A DNA stretch of 50,152 bases from a virus: positions 1 to 50,152 of IMG/VR virus record IMGVR_UViG_3300048590_001393. One strand, written 5' to 3'. A program made the position numbers and the translations under genes. Positions 33,214 through 41,232 of this stretch are shown piece after piece (the stretch's first letter is position 1; every line of letters starts with the position of its first letter). The notes beneath the pieces are model-generated. The model was not told where the DNA came from. It searched no databases and was given only the letters and a program-made list of their open reading frames with translations.

Positions 33214-35364
33214 ATGCAGCAGGTGACGGCGAGTGCCACAGGCAACGACTTCCAGGGCGATGAGCCCAAGGCCAAGCCATGGCGTAATCTTGAAAAGTGG
33301 CAGCAAACCCCGCTGCTCCGCGCCATCTCCAACACCGACAAAAACTGGCTCCTCACCCATTGCGTGAACCGCTGGCAAGGCCTGCACAACTCGCTTTTCG
33401 CGTGGCGACAGGACATGCAGAAGTGGGAGCGGCAGAGCGAAGGCGACTTCTCCGACCGCAAGAAAGCCCAAGATCCGGTGAATCAAGCCACCACGCGGGA
33501 CATCTTCCAAGACCAAAACGACACGTTGGGCCTCGTGAACGGCTTCTGTGATTTCCACTACTCCCAAGCCAAAGACGACCTTTTCGGCACCCGCCCATGG
33601 CTGGCCATCGCGCCCGAAGGGAAAGCCGACATCGATCTGGCCGAAACCATCACCCGCCACACGCAATGGAAGTTCGGCCACTCCAACCTTGAACCTCGCC
33701 TGCTGGATGCCCTGCGCGTTTCCACATGGGGCGGCACCTGCTTCCTCAAGTCCGGCTGGCACGTCGAAGCCGAATCCTTCCTCAAGAGCGAGTTTATCGC
33801 CATCGACACGGCCACCGGAGAGCCGATCCTGAATCCTGATGGCAAGACCATCACCTCCAAGGAAGAAGTGGAAGCGCTCATCGAGGCCGGGCTTCCCCTT
33901 GATCCGGCTGCCGTGGACTGGAAGGAGAACCAGACCGAAGACCTGCTTTCCGTTTATTCCAACGTCTCCACGTCGATCATCGACTTCAACGACGTTGCAT
34001 TCGACCAGATGGCCCCGGAACTGGACCTCCGCTACACCGATGTCTTCTGCCGCTTCAAGATGGGCCTACTCGACGCGATGGAGAAATACAAGATCCCCGA
34101 GAGCGAGAAGAACACCCTGCTGGGAGCCTATACCGGGTATGACGAGAACGCCCGCGCCCACCGCAACGAGACAGGAACCGACTTCGCGGAGAGCTTCGAG
34201 GAACGCGCCAATCCGGTTGTTACGCTCGTGGAAGGGTTCGTGCGCTGCCGGCCATCCCAAAACCGCCCGGTTTCCCGCCTGCATGTCATCTTCTCGCCGG
34301 ACCTGCATATCCTCTTCAAAGCCGACTTCCTCGCCAACGTCACCCCTGGAGCACTACTGCCGGTCTTTCCGGTCCGCATCAACAAGATGCCCAACCGCAT
34401 CCTTGGCGTGGGCTACTTCGAGAAGTTCGAGGATTTCAACAACGCGGTGGACCGCCTCTACAACACCACCACCTACCGCAACAAATTCAGCCAGCACGTC
34501 TATACGGCCTGCGATCCTTCTGTGCTGAAAGACGGCGGAGAAGGCGTGGACGTGCAAAGCCTTGATCCGAAGACCCCTTTCGAGCTTGCCACGGGAAAAA
34601 CCATCCAAGAGTTCATCCAGTTTGCCGTCATGCCGGACAGCACGGCCAAGAGCATCGAACTGATGAACCAGATGATGCAGATGGCGCAGATGATTTCCGG
34701 CATCACATCGGCGGCCCAAGGAGAGTTGAAAGGCGTGCCAAACGCTACCACGGCAACCGGAGTCAAAGACCTGCAAAGCCGCGGCGCGACCATCCTCAAG
34801 ACTCCCATCGATGAGCAGAAGGAGGACATCCGCAAGATCGTGGAATTTGCCGTGCATGTTCTCTATGCCAACCAAGACACCGACGAAACCTTCACATGGT
34901 CCGAAGGAAAGAACGCGGAACTCCTTACGCTCCAGGCCAACGACGTTTCCGGCCTCCGCGCCAACGTCACGCTGACCATGAGCCAAAGCCAGAACACGCG
35001 GAAGATCGAGAGTGCGCAAACCGCCATCGGACTCGTGCAGTCCTACCTTATGATCCCCGAGCATGACAAGGTGGCCGCAAAACCTGTCTTCGAGCAGGCA
35101 CTTTCCGCCCTTGGCTTCCACAACGCTTCCGACGTGCTCCGCGATGGCATTGTTACGCTGGAAAGCTTGCTGGAGATCGTCCCGCCCGACCTGCAACCGA
35201 TGATCCAAGCCGCCATTGCTCAAGAGCAATCCGGCATGATGCCACCCGGCGCAGGGGTGGAGCCGGACCCAGCTTTCCTAGACCCCGCTACCCCTCTTCC
35301 CGGCGAAGAAGAAGAACTTCCTCCCCCGGACAATCCCGAAGCCGCCGCCATGATGGCGCAATAA
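33214..35364 (+). CDS. Portal protein
   Basis: 716 residues. ATG 33214 is chosen instead of upstream in-frame starts because it follows the promoter-like element and because the upstream part overlaps the minus-strand gene. Portals form the ring through which DNA enters the head. Seen: helical N-terminus (NRWQGLHNSLFAWRQDMQKW), a central stem region (PDSTAKSIELMNQMMQMAQM, then ISGITSAAQGELKGVPNATT) and GVKDLQSRGATILKTP, as in the large portals of podovirus-like phages. The C-terminal 60 residues are Pro/Glu/Ala-rich. The length fits podovirus portals (around 700). It follows the giant gene, not terL directly. Confidence 0.85.
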   Translation: MQQVTASATGNDFQGDEPKAKPWRNLEKWQQTPLLRAISNTDKNWLLTHCVNRWQGLHNSLFAWRQDMQKWERQSEGDFSDRKKAQDPVNQATTRDIFQDQNDTLGLVNGFCDFHYSQAKDDLFGTRPWLAIAPEGKADIDLAETITRHTQWKFGHSNLEPRLLDALRVSTWGGTCFLKSGWHVEAESFLKSEFIAIDTATGEPILNPDGKTITSKEEVEALIEAGLPLDPAAVDWKENQTEDLLSVYSNVSTSIIDFNDVAFDQMAPELDLRYTDVFCRFKMGLLDAMEKYKIPESEKNTLLGAYTGYDENARAHRNETGTDFAESFEERANPVVTLVEGFVRCRPSQNRPVSRLHVIFSPDLHILFKADFLANVTPGALLPVFPVRINKMPNRILGVGYFEKFEDFNNAVDRLYNTTTYRNKFSQHVYTACDPSVLKDGGEGVDVQSLDPKTPFELATGKTIQEFIQFAVMPDSTAKSIELMNQMMQMAQMISGITSAAQGELKGVPNATTATGVKDLQSRGATILKTPIDEQKEDIRKIVEFAVHVLYANQDTDETFTWSEGKNAELLTLQANDVSGLRANVTLTMSQSQNTRKIESAQTAIGLVQSYLMIPEHDKVAAKPVFEQALSALGFHNASDVLRDGIVTLESLLEIVPPDLQPMIQAAIAQEQSGMMPPGAGVEPDPAFLDPATPLPGEEEELPPPDNPEAAAMMAQ

Positions 35365-35386
35365 CTCACGAACACCACCCTACCCC

Positions 35387-36844
35387 ATGAAAACGAAACC
35401 TCTCATTCGCTCGCACACCGCAGCAGTCTGGAACCAACTCCGCCCCGTCCTCGCCAAAGGAGAAGCTGGCAGAGAGTCGGATACCGGACGCATCAAATAC
35501 GGCAATGGATTCAGCGCGTGGGCAGATCTGCCCTATGATCCCGCCTCCGACACGCCAACCGCTTACGACGGCGAGCCGGACAACTACGTTGCAGCGGATC
35601 CGCCTGCAAATGTGTCCGCCACGCTGGAAGTGACATTCGACAGCACGGCGGAACTGACATTCACGGCAGTGGCTTCAGGCGCTGCGGGCAATGGGGTTGA
35701 GGTGACGCTTCTTGATCCATCGCAGGACTCGCAGGATTTGGCGCTCAGTATTGACGAGTTGGATGGCAAGGTGCTGGTTTTGCTGGCGACCGACGCGGGA
35801 GACGCTGCGGTTGCTACGGTCCCGACGGATACGCCGGACGAAACCATCACTGTAACACTGGACACGGCAGGCAGCGCCGCGGCAGTGGACAAGGCCGTTG
35901 TGATTGGCTTGGCTGAGATCGAAGACCCGTTTGGCGTGGCCTTCCCTGATCCGGCGGGTGTGCTGGCTGCGGAAGTGGATGGTGACGCGTTCAACGTCCA
36001 TCTGACGGCAGACGGCGGCCCGCCGGGAGAGATAGCACTGGCGGAGGATAGCGGATCGCTCGGCGAGGTCACAATTTCGCAAACTGCGGCGTATGCGGGG
36101 GCTTGGGGCGACAACGCGGTGCGGGCGCGAGTGCTGATAACCCCGACAGTAAGCACGGCGGCGACCTGTGTTGCGTCGTTGGAAGAATCTACCATCGACA
36201 TCACGTTCTACCTCGGGACGGATGCGGACGGGCTGCCCGTTGCAGAGAGCGATGATGATGTTGCCACGGCGATCAACGCGGCGTTGGTCACAGCATCACT
36301 CGACGGCTACCTCGAAGCCGCCAGTTCCACCGCGGGCGACTTCGACACGGCAACTGCTGATTGGGTGCTGATGGCGGGCGGGGTGGACGCGGCCATTGAT
36401 GGCAGCGACACCGCAGGCGACATCGCAACGGCGATTGCAGGACTGGACGGCATTGCCAGCGCGGTTGCCAGCACGCCAGCGGATACCAAGTCGGATGACA
36501 TTGGATCGCCGTTTAGCGGAGGAGGCGACAACTACGCCGTCACGACGACCGCAGCCGACATCGAGGCCGCCTTTACCGACCCAGAAGACCCGGCTTACAA
36601 CGCGGATGTGGCGGCGCTACTCACAGCGGAAGTCACATCCGGCAGCGGACTTGCCAACGTGCTGGACCCGACCGTGCAGGAAACCGCAGGCGGCAAGGAT
36701 GCCGGCGAGGATCAAGCGGAAGAGATTGGCACGCCGGGTTGGCTGGGCCGGTTGGCCACGGACGGAACGGACGTGTGGACGTGCCTCGCGTCGAATCTCG
36801 ACGGCAAAACCCCATCGGCCTGGGTCAAAACATTCACAGCGTAA
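35387..36844 (+). CDS. Tail-fibre-like protein with Mtd N-terminal-type domain
   Basis: 485 residues. The N-terminal 50 residues (HTAAVWNQLRPVLAKGEAG, then ESDTGRIKYGNGFSAWADLPY) match the small beta-prism domain at the N-terminus of major tropism determinant (Mtd) and many tail fibres, which anchors the fibre to the tail. The long middle is acidic and rich in Asp, Ala, Thr and Val with repeated beta-like units (VEVTLLDPSQD, GDAAVATVPTDTPDETITV). The C-terminus (GTPGWLGRLATDGTDVWTC) looks like a small binding tip. Receptor binding or virion decoration is inferred. No reverse transcriptase or template repeat is present, so no diversification system is seen. Confidence 0.7.
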   Translation: MKTKPLIRSHTAAVWNQLRPVLAKGEAGRESDTGRIKYGNGFSAWADLPYDPASDTPTAYDGEPDNYVAADPPANVSATLEVTFDSTAELTFTAVASGAAGNGVEVTLLDPSQDSQDLALSIDELDGKVLVLLATDAGDAAVATVPTDTPDETITVTLDTAGSAAAVDKAVVIGLAEIEDPFGVAFPDPAGVLAAEVDGDAFNVHLTADGGPPGEIALAEDSGSLGEVTISQTAAYAGAWGDNAVRARVLITPTVSTAATCVASLEESTIDITFYLGTDADGLPVAESDDDVATAINAALVTASLDGYLEAASSTAGDFDTATADWVLMAGGVDAAIDGSDTAGDIATAIAGLDGIASAVASTPADTKSDDIGSPFSGGGDNYAVTTTAADIEAAFTDPEDPAYNADVAALLTAEVTSGSGLANVLDPTVQETAGGKDAGEDQAEEIGTPGWLGRLATDGTDVWTCLASNLDGKTPSAWVKTFTA

Positions 36845-36847
36845 CCC

Positions 36848-38695
36848 ATGCAACTCACCCAATCCATAGGAGAATCGAGAACCTACCGAATCCCGCTGCG
36901 ATGGGACGGGAGGAATTTTGCGCCCAATGACGATTGGGTTCATTTCTTCATTGTGAAGACGAATGAGGATGATCCGGACGATGAGGCACTGATTGAGAAG
37001 GCAAGCGGTGGATACGGGCTTGTCATCAGCGGCGACGATGCAGTCGTAACGATCATCCCCAGGGACACGCGGGGAGACGCGGAGGCGGAACCCCCCGTGG
37101 AACCTCTCACGACGGGAACAAAGTATTGGTCGGTGCTTTCGTTGCACAGCGTGACGGGCGAACGGCGCTATCCGAATAGCGGCACGCTGGAACTTCGCCA
37201 AGGCCGCAAGCAACTCGACGAGACGGCCATCCCAATCTACACCACCGAAGACCCCGCGCCTTTGCTGAAGGGGGAGACGGGGGATCAGGGAGAAGCTGCC
37301 ACGATTGAGGTCGGAACTGTCACGACCGTATCGCCAGCCACACCAGCGAGCGTGAGCAACAGCGGCACCAGCGGCGCGGCAGTGTTTGATTTTGAGATTC
37401 CGCAGGGGTTGAAGGGGGATAAAGGGGATACGGGTGATACTGGCCCAGCGGCGACTCTTGCCCAAACCGCCATCACCGCCGCCATCACCAACAAGGCGAC
37501 GTTTGCGAGCGATAACAGCCTGCTGAGCGAAACCCGCCATCGCGGATTTACAATCCACACCGTTGCGGGCGGGGGTAATTATTTTGTGACCAACTACGAG
37601 GGGAGGATCGCCCTTGAGACCACCAGCTTTTCGACGGCGATGCACTACGCGCTGGACATTGCAAATACTGGACACCGCAAACGCATCCACCTATCAGGCG
37701 GGGCTGTTGGATCGTTAGACGATGCCACGCGCCCGAAATTTATCGTTGATGCGCCGATCATTATTAGCAGCTCGGTAATAATTACCGGCGACGAGGATAA
37801 CGCCACCATCATCGAGCCCGCTCCCGATTTTCACACCAATTATCCGGCGCGATCTTTATTTGAGTGTGGCGAGATCGCGTTTCTGGGGTCGTATGTGGTA
37901 TTCAAGGGCCTGCGGATACAATCAGGCGCGGCGGCATACGGGATTGCGTTTTACCAAGTCACCCAGCCAAAGGTTTGGCAGTGCTATCTCAACTCCGGTG
38001 TGTCTGGCGGCATTTTGTTTGGGGGATCGGGATTTATATTTAGCGCGCAGGTTTCCGATTGCGATATTCAGACGGCCAGAAATGCAGCGTCTGGGATTTT
38101 GGTCAACCATTGCAGCGATTTGATCGTGTCCCGGTCCACGTTCCGGGTGGGGGCCTCAGGTAGCCCTGTGTGTTACGGCATCACCGTGCAGGGCACCGCG
38201 TCTGCGGTAACGATCAGCAATAATGTTTTCATCCGCTCGGTCGGCCCGCACCCGGCGATCCGGGTGATAGCCGGAAGAGGGATCAATATAACAGACAACT
38301 GTTTCAGGGCATATACTACAAATTTCGGATCTGCGATCCAATTTGTCCCGTCCGTAGCTACCACATTCAATGCATTCATTTCGGGTAACTTGGCAGCGGG
38401 ATCAATCAACAACACGACTTCGCACGATTTGATTTTTGCGAATGCGGACGCGTCCAGCATCGCATTGGGTGATAATTTTGCGCCGGGTTTCCGGGCTGTC
38501 GCAGATCTGACCAACGCGGCTTTTGTTGTGACCGGACTTTTCGGGGTGACTCCGGCGACGATTGGGGCCGTAGCCAGCAACCCGTCTGGTGTCACAGGTG
38601 CGGCGGTGATCGGTAATGCCATCTCTCTAACGCAGGGGCAATACGACGCAATCGTCACGAAAAACCCATCCACTCTCTACGTTGTTATGCCGTGA
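36848..38695 (+). CDS. Tailspike/tail fibre with collagen-like and beta-helix parts
   Basis: 615 residues. The N-terminal 130 residues (a beta domain beginning QLTQSIGESRTYRIPLRWDG) probably attach to the tail. Then collagen-like Gly-x-x repeats (GETGDQGEA, GLKGDKGDTGDTGPA) surround a short VTTVSPATPASVSNSG strand. Residues 240-540 have the repeating Asn/Ser/Gly turns and short strands of a right-handed parallel beta-helix (SDCDIQTARNAASGILVNHC, ITISNNVFI-like units), as in polysaccharide-binding or -cleaving tailspikes. The end SLTQGQYDAIVTKNPSTLYVV is a common fibre C-terminus. Overlaps the next gene by 4 bases. Confidence 0.78.
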   Translation: MQLTQSIGESRTYRIPLRWDGRNFAPNDDWVHFFIVKTNEDDPDDEALIEKASGGYGLVISGDDAVVTIIPRDTRGDAEAEPPVEPLTTGTKYWSVLSLHSVTGERRYPNSGTLELRQGRKQLDETAIPIYTTEDPAPLLKGETGDQGEAATIEVGTVTTVSPATPASVSNSGTSGAAVFDFEIPQGLKGDKGDTGDTGPAATLAQTAITAAITNKATFASDNSLLSETRHRGFTIHTVAGGGNYFVTNYEGRIALETTSFSTAMHYALDIANTGHRKRIHLSGGAVGSLDDATRPKFIVDAPIIISSSVIITGDEDNATIIEPAPDFHTNYPARSLFECGEIAFLGSYVVFKGLRIQSGAAAYGIAFYQVTQPKVWQCYLNSGVSGGILFGGSGFIFSAQVSDCDIQTARNAASGILVNHCSDLIVSRSTFRVGASGSPVCYGITVQGTASAVTISNNVFIRSVGPHPAIRVIAGRGINITDNCFRAYTTNFGSAIQFVPSVATTFNAFISGNLAAGSINNTTSHDLIFANADASSIALGDNFAPGFRAVADLTNAAFVVTGLFGVTPATIGAVASNPSGVTGAAVIGNAISLTQGQYDAIVTKNPSTLYVVMP

Positions 38696-39552
38696 AAATT
38701 GGTAGCGCTAACATTGCGACATTGTATCTAGGCGACCAACAGGTCTCCAAGGTGTATCTTGGCGCGGAGCAGGTTTGGGGGGCATCGGTAGCGGACGCGG
38801 ACGTTGACGCGTTTGTCGCCGCATCGGGGGCGACGGATACAACCGTGACGCGCCAACTCGTCGCTTACCTGAAGGCGCAATCCCTATGGGCAAACGCCCG
38901 ATTCTACCCTCTCAAATCCGCGCAGAACGCAGGCAGCGGATCAACGGCATATGGACTGGGCGGATTGACGAGCAACAACGGCACGCTCGTCAACAGCCCG
39001 ACATGGGGAGCGGGAGGCATAGCGTTTGCTCTCGCATCCTCCCAATACATCTCCATCGCGGATTTTTACGACACGTCCACACTAACAACGTGGACTCGGT
39101 CAAAAATCACGACGGGCAGCGGCGACCGCGTTATTTGCGGGCAGCGGCAGTCGTCGCCGGAAAACCGGTCCGTTTGGTTGGTGCTGTCAGGAGCGGGGCA
39201 AAACAGCCAGATGGCCCGCACGTCATCCGGCAACGTGTCAAGCGGGTTTGAGACATACCAAAACACGGCAAATGCAACAGGTGTCGAGCGGTCATTTGTT
39301 GCGCAATGGATCGCAGGTGATGTCAGGGGTTACTGGTGGAACAAAGAATTGCGAGCAATTTCTCTCGTCGCCGGATCAGCTCAAACAGCCCGCGCAAATG
39401 TCGGCAGCGACATCACCATCATGGCAGGACTTTCGGGTTCATCACCCATTTTTCCCACATCCGGCACCGTTGTCGCGCAACTGTTTTTGCAGGGAGTCAC
39501 ACCCACCGCCGCACAGCGCGAGGCCATCACCGATTTGATCAATGCACTTTGA
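38692..39552 (+). CDS. Tail protein with lectin/LamG-like domain
   Basis: 286 residues with a GTG start at 38692 overlapping the tailspike stop. The N-terminus NIATLYLGDQQVSKVYLGAE-QVWG is a motif seen at the start of many phage tail-tip or fibre proteins. Residues 60-280 resemble a concanavalin-like (LamG) jelly roll: FYPLKSAQNAGSG, NNGTLVNSPTWGAGGIAFA, SQYISIADF, ending in TPTAAQREAITDLINAL. A carbohydrate-binding role is inferred. Confidence 0.68.
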   Translation: MKIGSANIATLYLGDQQVSKVYLGAEQVWGASVADADVDAFVAASGATDTTVTRQLVAYLKAQSLWANARFYPLKSAQNAGSGSTAYGLGGLTSNNGTLVNSPTWGAGGIAFALASSQYISIADFYDTSTLTTWTRSKITTGSGDRVICGQRQSSPENRSVWLVLSGAGQNSQMARTSSGNVSSGFETYQNTANATGVERSFVAQWIAGDVRGYWWNKELRAISLVAGSAQTARANVGSDITIMAGLSGSSPIFPTSGTVVAQLFLQGVTPTAAQREAITDLINAL

Positions 39553-39583
39553 CGCCCGCAGAAGACATCACCACTACTGACCA

Positions 39584-39898
39584 ATGACAACTCACGATCA
39601 TGAGCAAGCCGATAGTCGCGCCACCGAAAGGCACGATGATTTCACGCGCCTGAACGAAACCATCGTTGCCGCGAAACGATCATTCATGGGGTGGCTCATA
39701 CCCCTGATGGGCGTTGCCGTGGTGACGCTCATCGCAAACCATTTCGAGCAAAAACGTCTGTCCGAACAGGTCGCGCAACTGAACATGCAAATCGCCAGCA
39801 TGAACCACCGATTCGAGGTGATGAATGAAAAGGTGATTGTCATGTGGTCCGCTGGCGGATGGCAGGGGAAATACGATACCGCTGATAGAAAAAGATGA
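39584..39898 (+). CDS. Membrane protein of the lysis cassette, holin- or spanin-like
   Basis: 104 residues. A polar N-terminus of about 33 residues is followed by one transmembrane helix (FMGWLIPLMGVAVVTLIANHF) and then a coiled-coil-like segment (RLSEQVAQLNMQIASMNHRF). This layout fits a one-helix holin or an inner-membrane spanin. Its place directly before a hydrolase and the endolysin favours a lysis role. The stop overlaps the next start. Confidence 0.6.
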   Translation: MTTHDHEQADSRATERHDDFTRLNETIVAAKRSFMGWLIPLMGVAVVTLIANHFEQKRLSEQVAQLNMQIASMNHRFEVMNEKVIVMWSAGGWQGKYDTADRKR

Positions 39899-40485
39899 GG
39901 GCTATAATCACGTTCCAAGGCTTCCGCGAATCCGCTCGCAACCGCAGCGGAACGGAAGATCTGTATTGGCGCGTGATCAAAAATTTCGCCAACGACTCAG
40001 TGACCACGGCTTGGCCGCAGAACTGGAATGCGGACGTGAAATACACGGTTGACCAGATCGCCCGCCAAGGCATTAGGCACGTTGCTCTCGTCTCCTACTC
40101 TCACGGTCAAGCTGCCGCTACTGCATTCGCGCGCGAGGCCTACGAGCGAGGAATCGACATCGACCTCTGGCTGGCCTGTGATCCCGTCTATCGCCCGACA
40201 TGGCTGCCAAGGTGGAACTGGCTTCAGCCGTTTGCCTTCCGCGCCATGCTGAAGACGGGAAAAATCGTAGTCCCCAAGAACATCCGCCGCGTTGTGTATG
40301 TGCGCCAAGAAACCACGCGCCCATGCGGACACACCCTCGTTCCCTCCTCCCCTAACACCTACGTCCAGAAGCCAGCCGTCCTGCCCTACAGCCACACCAT
40401 GATTGATGAGGCCACGGCATGGCATGAACTGGTGAAGCACGAGCTACGCCACTGGCTCAACCCGCCAAAAGCCGAACCCGTATGA
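39895..40485 (+). CDS. Alpha/beta-hydrolase-type serine esterase in the lysis cassette
   Basis: 196 residues. The strand AIITFQGF, a strand-turn-helix RHVALVSYSHGQAAATAFA with nucleophile Ser69 in Ser-x-Ser-His-Gly, LWLACDPVYR with Asp96, and PYSHTMID with His167 give a Ser-Asp-His triad in alpha/beta-hydrolase order. The gene overlaps the membrane protein before it and a tiny membrane protein after it. Its substrate may be an ester in the host envelope, in the manner of LysB of mycobacteriophages, but no evidence here shows which. Confidence 0.65.
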   Translation: MRAIITFQGFRESARNRSGTEDLYWRVIKNFANDSVTTAWPQNWNADVKYTVDQIARQGIRHVALVSYSHGQAAATAFAREAYERGIDIDLWLACDPVYRPTWLPRWNWLQPFAFRAMLKTGKIVVPKNIRRVVYVRQETTRPCGHTLVPSSPNTYVQKPAVLPYSHTMIDEATAWHELVKHELRHWLNPPKAEPV

Positions 40486-40601
40486 TCCACCATCCCACAC
40501 CGCCCCCGCACGAAGAAAAGGGAATGCTCGCAGCCCTGCTCGTCTGCCTGCTGTTCTGGGCATCCCTCGCTTTCCTCATCGTATTTTTCTCACGGCTATG
40601 A
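40482..40601 (+). CDS. Tiny membrane protein of the lysis cassette
   Basis: 39 residues, translated by hand from ATG 40482. It has ATGA overlaps on both sides. A proline/histidine-rich start (HHPTPPPHEEKG) precedes one strong transmembrane helix (MLAALLVCLLFWASLAFLIV) ending in FFSRL. Size and context fit an accessory holin or antiholin. No sequence family was recognised. Confidence 0.55.
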   Translation: MIHHPTPPPHEEKGMLAALLVCLLFWASLAFLIVFFSRL

Positions 40602-41161
40602 ACCTACCCACACAATACCAATGGCTAACCCGCCTGCGCGGACTTCCCAACACCATCAAGGAAGGGCTGAAACTCTACGGCACGAAAGAGGTTGTCGGGC
40701 GCGGATCAAACCGCACCATCCTCGGCTGGCGGGACGAACTCAACGGAGCAACCACCAACGGCAAGCCGATTGTGGTTGGGTTCTCAGATGATGACATTCC
40801 GTGGTGCGGGCTTTTTGCTGCCATCGTCGCGTACCGCCGCATGCTCAGGATTGGGGAGGTTGTGGCATCCCCGCTGTGGGCGCGAAACTGGGCGAAGTAT
40901 GGGGTGAAGTCGTTGCTCCCTTCGCTGGGCGATGTTCTTGTGTTCTCCCGTGGCTCGGGCGGGCATGTAGGGTTCTACATCGGAGAGGATTCTTCATGCT
41001 ACCATGTGCTTGGTGGCAACCAGAGCAACGCCGTGACCATCACGCGCATCCTCAAAAGCCGTCTGCTGGCCTGCCGCCGCCCCCCTTACGTCGTCACTCC
41101 ATCTGCCTGTAAGCCGTTCAAATTGGCGGCTACTGGCGGGGTGAGCGTGAATGAGGCTTGA
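40598..41161 (+). CDS. Endolysin, NlpC/P60-CHAP type (TIGR02594-like)
   Basis: 187 residues. A cell-wall hydrolase with a cysteine-histidine active site: catalytic Cys in DDIPWCGLFAAIVAYRRM and His in GSGGHVGFYIGED, with PLWARNWAKYG, PSLGDVLVFSRG and YHVLGGNQSNAVTITRI between and after. These blocks match the TIGR02594 family of phage CHAP-like peptidoglycan hydrolases. No signal peptide is visible, so a holin is needed for release, in agreement with the neighbouring membrane genes. Confidence 0.85.
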   Translation: MNLPTQYQWLTRLRGLPNTIKEGLKLYGTKEVVGRGSNRTILGWRDELNGATTNGKPIVVGFSDDDIPWCGLFAAIVAYRRMLRIGEVVASPLWARNWAKYGVKSLLPSLGDVLVFSRGSGGHVGFYIGEDSSCYHVLGGNQSNAVTITRILKSRLLACRRPPYVVTPSACKPFKLAATGGVSVNEA

Positions 41162-41184
41162 TTTGACCGATCTGCCATTTGGGC

Positions 41185-41224
41185 AGTTGCGCCCGTGTTT
41201 CGATTTTCACCGACCCGATACTAT
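41185..41224 (+). promoter_or_regulatory. Phage promoter-like element, copy 5 (before scaffold and capsid)
   Basis: AGTTGCGCCCGTGTTT at 41185-41200, 18 bases, then TACTAT at 41219-41224, the best -10 match of the five. Eight bases (CGCGGTCG) separate it from ATG 41233. A small inverted repeat CTGCC/GGCAG (41172-41186) runs into the 5' end of the element. Predicts a leaderless mRNA for the scaffold and capsid operon. Confidence 0.72.
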
Positions 41225-41232
41225 CGCGGTCG

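Noticed and set aside
35387-36844. Diversity-generating retroelement, suggested by the Mtd-type N-terminal domain
   Set aside because: No reverse transcriptase gene and no adenine-specific variable/template repeat pair is visible in the window. The Mtd N-domain alone is common in ordinary fibres.
8898-41200. The five 16-base elements as CRISPR repeats or packaging sites
   Set aside because: They are thousands of bases apart, all in the same direction and placed at the head of gene blocks with a fixed distance to a -10-like hexamer, which fits promoters better.
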